NCBI GenBank assembly: GCA_040235505.1
Contig: JBECKW010000246.1
Coordinates: 1-12,285 of the forward strand
Direction of reading: 5' to 3'
DNA length: 12,285 nt
Source of the DNA: JBECKW01 sp040235505
Lineage (GTDB): Bacteria > Desulfobacterota > Desulfobacteria > Desulfobacterales > JAFDDL01
This document shows positions 8,041 to 12,285 of this stretch, one piece after another (position 1 is the first letter of the stretch; every line of letters begins with the position of its first letter). Made by a program: the position numbers and the translations under genes. A model generated the notes under the pieces. It was not told the DNA's origin, searched no databases, and saw only the letters and a program-made list of their open reading frames with translations.

Positions 8041-8069
8041 ATATTATTTTACATCTACATTCTTGTCAA
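8041..8069 (-). promoter_or_regulatory. Strong sigma70-type promoter for the ppiD cluster
   Basis: The minus strand has a perfect -35 TTGACA (8064-8069), a 17-nt spacer and a -10 TAATAT (8041-8046). Upstream of the -35 the DNA is A/T-rich with an A-tract (about 8080-8096) resembling an UP element. Transcription would start near 8034 and leave a leader of about 90 nt before ppiD. Confidence 0.7.
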
Positions 8070-8100
8070 TGTTTTCCAGTTTTTAATATTTTTTTAGCGC

Positions 8101-8129
8101 TTGAAAAGGTACACGGTAGCGTATAGTAT
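8101..8129 (+). promoter_or_regulatory. Candidate promoter for the ddl-purDE unit
   Basis: TTGAAA (8101-8106), 17 nt, then TAGTAT (8124-8129); an overlapping TATAGT at 8122 gives a 15-nt spacing. It faces away from the ppiD promoter, whose -35 lies about 30 nt to the left, and would leave a leader of roughly 110 nt. It is weaker than the divergent one. Confidence 0.4.
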
Positions 8130-8244
8130 TCAGTGCATAAATTGATGCCGGTTGTTTGCCGCGATTGACCACGTTTGCCCGTCAACTGGGAAACGACCGT
8201 CTCGACATGTCTGCCTTCAACAATTTTAAAAGGAACATCAATCG

Positions 8245-9267
8245 TTGAAACCACTTACCGTTGCGCTCATTTCAGGCGGAGATTCATCCGAACGCCAGGT
8301 TTCCATCGACAGCGGCAATGAGGTGTTCGATGCCCTGGATAAGGGAAAATATCAAATCCTGCGCTATGACCCGAAAACCGATCTGGGGAAACTGACCCTT
8401 GATGCGCCGCAAATCGATGCCGCCTTGATAATTCTCCACGGTCCCTTTGGGGAAGACGGCACGCTTCAGGGAATGCTGGACCTCTTGGATATCCCGTACC
8501 AGGGCTCCGGTGTCCTCGGGAGTGCACTTTCCATGAACAAGCTGGCATCCAAGCAGATGTATGAAAAAAACGGCTTGCTCAGTCCACCCTATCTCGCCAT
8601 TTTAAAAGGCGATACGGTCAATCCCGAATGGTGTGTCGAACGTCTTGGGCTTCCACTGGTGGTCAAACCGGCGGTGGGCGGATCCAGTATCGGGATGAGC
8701 ATTGCCAGATCGGCGCAAGATCTTCCGGCGGCGGTTGAGAAAGCCTTCGAGCATGACCGCTGCACCTTGATTGAGACCTATCTTTCGGGTACGGAACTTA
8801 CCTGTTCGGTTATCGGAAACGATCAGCTCGAAACCTATCCGCTGGTGGAGATCCGTCCGGGCGAAGCCTCCGAATTTTTTGATTACCTGGCGAAATACAC
8901 CCCCGGTGCCTCTGTGGAAATCTGCCCCGCCGAGGTTGCGGACGATATCGCTCTGGAAGCCCAATCCATTGCGAAAAAAGCCCATATCGCTCTTTTTTGC
9001 CGGGGCTACAGTCGCACCGACTTCATATTAAGCAACGGCCTGCTCTATGTCATCGAGACCAATACGATTCCTGGAATGACCCGAACCAGCCTTTTGCCGA
9101 AATCAGCGGCCGCCGCAGGTCTAAGTTTCAGTGAATTGCTGGACCGGTTAATTTATCTAAGCCTTGACGACCATGTCAAAAAAAGCAACATTCGGGATCT
9201 CAATCGACTGGAAAGAATCCGGCAGGCGCTGCCTAATTTTAAAATATGCAAACGGAGGTTTTTATGA
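8245..9267 (+). CDS. ddl: D-alanine--D-alanine ligase
   Basis: This 340-residue ATP-grasp enzyme joins two D-alanines for peptidoglycan precursor synthesis in the cytoplasm. Key positions are present: Glu16 in SERQVS, His65 in HGPFGEDG, Lys141 with the loop GGSSIGMS (145-152), the Tyr-Lys-Tyr region (FFDYLAKY, 211-218), and Arg257, Asp259, Glu271 and Asn273 (RTDF, ETNTIPGMT). The start is an uncommon TTG (8245-8247) with AAAAGGA about 10 nt upstream; no in-frame ATG precedes it, and the frame begins with normal Ddl sequence. The last codons carry the ribosome site of the next gene, and its TGA overlaps the next ATG (ATGA), so ddl and purDE are probably translationally coupled. Confidence 0.95.
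   Translation: MKPLTVALISGGDSSERQVSIDSGNEVFDALDKGKYQILRYDPKTDLGKLTLDAPQIDAALIILHGPFGEDGTLQGMLDLLDIPYQGSGVLGSALSMNKLASKQMYEKNGLLSPPYLAILKGDTVNPEWCVERLGLPLVVKPAVGGSSIGMSIARSAQDLPAAVEKAFEHDRCTLIETYLSGTELTCSVIGNDQLETYPLVEIRPGEASEFFDYLAKYTPGASVEICPAEVADDIALEAQSIAKKAHIALFCRGYSRTDFILSNGLLYVIETNTIPGMTRTSLLPKSAAAAGLSFSELLDRLIYLSLDDHVKKSNIRDLNRLERIRQALPNFKICKRRFL
9254..9258 (+). promoter_or_regulatory. Ribosome binding site fixing the purDE start
   Basis: GGAGG lies 5 nt before the ATG at 9264, inside the last codons of ddl. It decides for this start over the in-frame ATG at 9246, which would place the site inside the coding sequence. Confidence 0.85.
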
Positions 9268-11036
9268 AAGTTCTGGTGATTGGTGGTGGCGGACGTGAGC
9301 ATGCCCTGGTATGGAAAATTGCCCAAAGCCCTAAGGTGAAAAAAATATTCTGCGCTCCGGGCAACCCCGGTATCGCCAATCTGGCGACCTGTGTACCTGT
9401 TGGGGCTGAAGACATCGATGCGCTGCTTTCCTTTGCAAAGGAAAATGCCATTGACCTGACGGTGGTCGGTCCCGAAGCACCCCTTTCCGCAGGTATTGTC
9501 GACATTTTCGAAGCCGAAGGCCTTCGGATTTTCGGTGCCGGAAAAGAAGCGGCCAGGATAGAGGCCAGCAAATCTTTTGCCAAGAACCTCATGCTCAAAT
9601 ACGGCATTCCCACCGCGGCCGGCGATTCCTTTACAAGCCATAAACAGGCGGAAGCTTACCTTAAGAAAATCGGCGCCCCCGTAGTGATCAAGGCCGACGG
9701 CCTTGCCGCCGGAAAAGGTGTCATTGTCTGCCAGACCCTCAAGGAAGCTTCCGACGCCCTCCGGCAGATCATGCTTGACCGTGCTTTCGGGGGTGCCGGC
9801 GACAAGGTGGTCATCGAGGAGTGCCTGGTTGGGGAAGAGGCCTCCTTCCTCGCCTTTACGGACGGCAACACCGTGATTCCACTCCCCTCCTCCCAGGATC
9901 ATAAAGCCGTTTTCGACAATGACAAAGGACCCAATACCGGCGGAATGGGCGCCTATTCGCCGGCCCCCATCATTGACCGGTATATGCAGAAGAAAATCCT
10001 CAATGAGATCATGATTCCGGCGGTCCGGGGGATGGCGGCCGAAGGACATCCGTACAAAGGGGTCCTCTATGCAGGACTCATGATCAATCGGGATAAAATC
10101 AGAGTGCTTGAATTCAATGGCCGTTTCGGCGATCCGGAAGCTCAGCCCCTGCTGGTCCGGCTGAAGTCCGATATCGTCCCCATCATGGAAGCGGTTATCG
10201 ACGGAAAGCTCTCCGAATGCCGGCTCGATATCGATCCCAGGGCCGCGGTCTGTGTGGTAATGGCGGCGGGTGGCTATCCGGGGAAATACAAAAAGGGCAC
10301 TCCCATCACTGGCATTGAAAAGGCAGACCGAATGAAGGATGTAACGGTGTTTCATGCCGGGACCGGCCGAAAGAATAAAACCACCACTTCGGAGGGTGGC
10401 CGCGTCCTGGGAGTAACCGCCCTGGGGGACAGCGTGGAAAAAGCCATCGAAACCGCCTACAACGCGGTTGGAAAGATCACTTGGGACAAGGTTCATTACC
10501 GCCTCGATATCGGGCAAAAGGCCCTGAAGCGCCTGAAAACCACCCCCCTTGTCAGTATTGTCATGGGAAGCGATTCGGATCTTCCGGTGATGCAGGAGGC
10601 TGTTTCCATTTTTAAAAAATTCGACATCCCGTATGAAATGACGGTGGCCTCCGCCCACCGAACCCCCGAGCGAGCCGCCGGCATTTCCTCAACGGCGCGG
10701 GATCGGGGGGTAAAGGTGATCATTGCCGGTGCCGGCCATGCGGCGCATCTGGCGGGCGCCCTGGCTGCACAGACCAGCCTGCCCGTTATCGGCGTGCCCA
10801 TCGATTCTTCATGCCTGCAGGGGTTGGATGCCCTGCTGTCCACGGTCCAGATGCCGCCGGGTGTCCCGGTAGCGACCGTTTCCATTGGAAAGTCCGGCGC
10901 CCGGAACGCCGCCATTCTCGCGGCCCAGATCCTTTCCACCGCCGACACCCGAATCGCCGGGGAACTGGACCGGTTCAAGGCGGAAATGGCCGAGTCGGTC
11001 AACAAAAAAGCCCAGAAGCTTGCTTCTGAAAACTGA
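9264..11036 (+). CDS. purDE: PurD-PurE fusion: GAR synthetase with N5-CAIR mutase
   Basis: This 590-residue protein has two complete purine-synthesis domains. Residues 1 to about 424 are PurD (phosphoribosylamine--glycine ligase, ATP-grasp, step 2): GGGGREHAL (7-15), PGNPGIA, VVGPEAPL, IKADGLAAGKGV, SSQDHKAVFDNDKGPNTGG (from 209) and LEFNGRFGDPE (282-292). Residues from about 427 are class I-like PurE (N5-carboxyaminoimidazole ribonucleotide mutase): IVMGSDSD (432-439), SAHRTP with His465, AGAGHAAHLAG (488-498) and VQMPPGVPVATVSIGKSG. Both domains have normal lengths, the join is only a few residues (KRLKTTP), and the reading frame is unbroken. In E. coli PurE, Gly and Pro stand where this protein has His492 and Ala497. 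PurE of this class needs PurK to make its substrate; no purK is in view. Confidence 0.95.
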   Translation: MKVLVIGGGGREHALVWKIAQSPKVKKIFCAPGNPGIANLATCVPVGAEDIDALLSFAKENAIDLTVVGPEAPLSAGIVDIFEAEGLRIFGAGKEAARIEASKSFAKNLMLKYGIPTAAGDSFTSHKQAEAYLKKIGAPVVIKADGLAAGKGVIVCQTLKEASDALRQIMLDRAFGGAGDKVVIEECLVGEEASFLAFTDGNTVIPLPSSQDHKAVFDNDKGPNTGGMGAYSPAPIIDRYMQKKILNEIMIPAVRGMAAEGHPYKGVLYAGLMINRDKIRVLEFNGRFGDPEAQPLLVRLKSDIVPIMEAVIDGKLSECRLDIDPRAAVCVVMAAGGYPGKYKKGTPITGIEKADRMKDVTVFHAGTGRKNKTTTSEGGRVLGVTALGDSVEKAIETAYNAVGKITWDKVHYRLDIGQKALKRLKTTPLVSIVMGSDSDLPVMQEAVSIFKKFDIPYEMTVASAHRTPERAAGISSTARDRGVKVIIAGAGHAAHLAGALAAQTSLPVIGVPIDSSCLQGLDALLSTVQMPPGVPVATVSIGKSGARNAAILAAQILSTADTRIAGELDRFKAEMAESVNKKAQKLASEN

Positions 11037-11072
11037 TAACAATGCTCCATCCGAAGAGAACGGCAGAGAAAC

Positions 11073-11149
11073 GAAGTTGAGAAGTTGAGAAGATCAGAAG
11101 TTGAGAAAAAGACATTGAAAATCCGTTCTTTTCTTAACCTCTCAACTTC
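11073..11149. repeat. GAAGTTGAGA repeats with an inverted copy
   Basis: Three direct copies of the 10-mer begin at 11073, 11081 and 11098, and its exact reverse complement TCTCAACTTC lies at 11140-11149. The third copy and the inverted one can close a hairpin with a 32-nt loop, in which an A-rich (11106-11112) and a T/C-rich stretch (11126-11134) could pair further. It sits between purDE and the TsaC-like gene in a gene-free spacer (11037-11212). It could slow or end purDE transcription, or be a small dispersed repeat. No good rho-independent terminator or promoter is visible besides it. Confidence 0.6.
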
Positions 11150-11212
11150 CCGGCTTCTAATCTTCCCCCGAGTACCTTCGGTGTGTACCTTATATACCCA
11201 TTGCCTGAAATC

Positions 11213-11854
11213 ATGACGGACAATATATACAACATCGATCCAGTTGACCCGGACCACGCCCTCATTGAAAAGGCTTGCGAGGTAATCACCGCGGGCGGCG
11301 TGGTGATCTTTCCCACCCAGAGCCTTTACGGTTTGGGAGCGAATGCGTTGGATGAAGATGCCGTGGACAGAATCTTTCAGATCAAACAGCGGCCTCCCGA
11401 CAAACCGGTTCTGGTTTTAATCAAGAGCATCCCTGAAATAAGACATATCGTGCGCGAGGTGCCGCCGGCCGCCGAAAAAATCATGAAAGCCCTCTGGCCC
11501 GGCGGCATCACCCTGGTGTGTTTCGCCCGCCCGGACCTGCCCCGGAATCTCACCGCGGGCACCGGGAAAATCGGTGTCCGCCTGCCCCTTCATCCGGTAA
11601 CCCGACATCTTGTCGATGCCGCTTCCGGGCCCATTACCGGGACCAGTGCGAATTTATCGGGTCAGGCCGGTTGTTCGAAAATATCTGAAATCGATCCCCG
11701 GGTCCTCGGCGAAGTGGACATGGTCCTCGATTCGGGGACATTGATCGGCGGATCAGGTTCGACGGTGGTGGATGTCACGGTATCGCCGCCACATATTCTT
11801 CGGGAGGGCCTTGTCCCCTCTTCGCGCATTCTTGAAGCGATATCGGGTCAATAG
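11213..11854 (+). CDS. Threonylcarbamoyl-AMP synthase, TsaC/Sua5/YrdC family
   Basis: The 213-residue cytoplasmic protein has the YrdC fold: GGVVIFPTQSLYGLGA (28-43), the Lys58/Arg60 motif in KQRPPDKP, LWPGGITLV, IGVRLPLHP, TSANLSG (144-150) and STVVDVTVSPPHILREG near the end. The family makes threonylcarbamoyl-adenylate from threonine, bicarbonate and ATP for the t6A37 modification of ANN-decoding tRNAs. It lacks the extra C-terminal Sua5 domain. FPTQSLYGLG replaces the commoner FPTDTVYGLG. The start is uncertain: the frame is open from a GTG at 11183, but the ATG at 11213 fits the family better; neither has a clear ribosome site. A broken tRNA gene follows. Confidence 0.9.
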   Translation: MTDNIYNIDPVDPDHALIEKACEVITAGGVVIFPTQSLYGLGANALDEDAVDRIFQIKQRPPDKPVLVLIKSIPEIRHIVREVPPAAEKIMKALWPGGITLVCFARPDLPRNLTAGTGKIGVRLPLHPVTRHLVDAASGPITGTSANLSGQAGCSKISEIDPRVLGEVDMVLDSGTLIGGSGSTVVDVTVSPPHILREGLVPSSRILEAISGQ

Positions 11855-11866
11855 CGCATTCGGGTA

Positions 11867-11895
11867 TTGACAAACGCAGGGGGTTTTCCTGTAAG
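11867..11895 (+). promoter_or_regulatory. Promoter of the broken tRNA-Leu gene
   Basis: Perfect -35 TTGACA (11867-11872), 17-nt spacer and a -10-like TGTAAG (11890-11895), followed by a GC-rich discriminator (GGCC at 11896-11899). The predicted transcript start is near 11902, a few bases before the tRNA 5' end, as usual for tRNA genes. It begins 12 nt after the TsaC-like stop codon. Confidence 0.55.
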
Positions 11896-11907
11896 GGCCT
11901 TCACATT

Positions 11908-11946
11908 CGCCGAGTGGTGAAATTGGTAGACGCACGGGACTCAAAA
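11908..11946 (+). pseudogene. tRNA-Leu(CAA), 5' half only
   Basis: The stretch holds a 7-nt acceptor strand (CGCCGAG, 11908-11914), U8/G9, the Leu-type D arm (TGAAATTGGTAGACGC, 11917-11932), the 5' anticodon stem CGGGA (11934-11938) and a complete anticodon loop CTCAAAA (11939-11945/6), giving anticodon CAA. The next bases should be TCCCG to close the stem but read ACCTC. No variable arm, T arm (GTTCGA type) or acceptor 3' strand is found in the remaining 340 nt. The acceptor begins with C, unusual for this tRNA. It may be cut by an insertion or rearrangement, be a decayed copy, or mark an assembly join; a long intron is possible but unsupported. Confidence 0.75.
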
Positions 11947-12285
11947 ACCTCCGTCATTGGTCTAAATTTTGCCTCTCTGTTCCCTGAATAAATGTTGGGT
12001 TGTTAATATTTTCTCCATGATTTCTCAATAATTATGTAATAAAGATAAAATGAATCATATCCATTTCTCTTGACTTATTTTTAAAATTCCGGCTGCCAAT
12101 GTCTCACAATTGGCCCTCAGCTCCGGATGATTGGGTTGTGTAGATCATTTTTACGACTGAAGCGGAAATTACAAGATACGCACCGAGTATTCATTACTGC
12201 TTTCAGTTTTAAGTAACACGATATCGTCTATTGAGTCTGTTTGTTGCGAATTATCTGGACGCACGCTTTATTTATTCATCTGCAT
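11947..12285. other. AT-rich stretch without a recognisable gene
   Basis: This 339-nt end of the window is about 36% GC by hand count, against about 60% in two sampled 60-nt lines of ddl and purDE. All six frames are closed by frequent stops. It contains a hairpin (GCCAAT at 12095-12100 with ATTGGC at 12109-12114, 8-nt loop) without a T-run. I see no tRNA 3' half, insertion-sequence end, integrase fragment or promoter pair. It may be the edge of acquired DNA or an ordinary AT-rich spacer of a gene beyond the window. Confidence 0.5.

Noticed and set aside
9153..10658. Long open frame of 501 codons on the minus strand
   Set aside because: It lies antisense to ddl and purDE in GC-rich codons and its translation resembles no known protein; it is a shadow frame.
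11908..11946. Standard attachment site of an integrated island
   Set aside because: Integration by a tyrosine recombinase would rebuild the tRNA 3' half at this end, and none is present; no integrase is in view.
12169..12264. Small minus-strand frame of 31 codons starting with GTG
   Set aside because: Its composition looks protein-like, but there is an in-frame stop just upstream, no ribosome site and no recognisable similarity.
11929..12268. GACGCACG found in the tRNA and again near 12259
   Set aside because: An 8-nt match with no flanking similarity is expected by chance and does not support a duplicated target site.
11947..12285. Group I intron in the tRNA-Leu anticodon loop
   Set aside because: No recognisable catalytic-core pairing segments were found and no 3' exon lies in the window; known cases interrupt the UAA anticodon, not CAA. 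It remains only a test to run.

Overview
The window looks like chromosomal DNA of a Gram-negative bacterium. Its genes for outer-membrane and periplasm work (AsmA-like protein, PpiD-like foldase, exported DUF2914 protein, MscS channel) imply a double membrane. The style of the genes, a moderate to high GC content in coding DNA and the intergenic repeat families make me think of a sulfate-reducer-like Desulfobacterota (former Deltaproteobacteria), but that placement is inference only.

Left part, 1-8069, minus strand. A run of six genes is read leftwards from a strong sigma70-type promoter at 8041-8069. In order of transcription they are a PpiD/SurA-type peptidyl-prolyl isomerase, a small zinc-ribbon membrane protein, an exported DUF2914 protein, a large MscS-family channel, an AsmA-family protein, and a TIM-barrel protein of the sugar phosphate isomerase/endonuclease IV superfamily. 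Gaps are 19, 35, 27, 107 and 20 nt, so the first four and the last two look like tight transcription units that may be joined. The last gene ends inside a 250-bp inverted-repeat element (35-284), whose right arm supplies its stop codon.

Right part, 8101-11854, plus strand. A divergent unit starts with D-alanine--D-alanine ligase (TTG start). It overlaps by ATGA with a fused PurD-PurE protein that carries steps 2 and 6 of purine synthesis on one chain. After a spacer with GAAGTTGAGA-type repeats comes a TsaC/Sua5/YrdC-family enzyme for the t6A modification of tRNA.

Right edge, 11855-12285. A tRNA-Leu gene with its own promoter begins at about 11908 but loses all tRNA similarity right after the anticodon loop (11946). 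What follows to the window end is AT-rich (about 36% GC by hand count), without a recognisable gene. This broken tRNA junction and the PurD-PurE fusion are the two most notable observations. I found no CRISPR array, transposase, integrase, toxin or defence gene.
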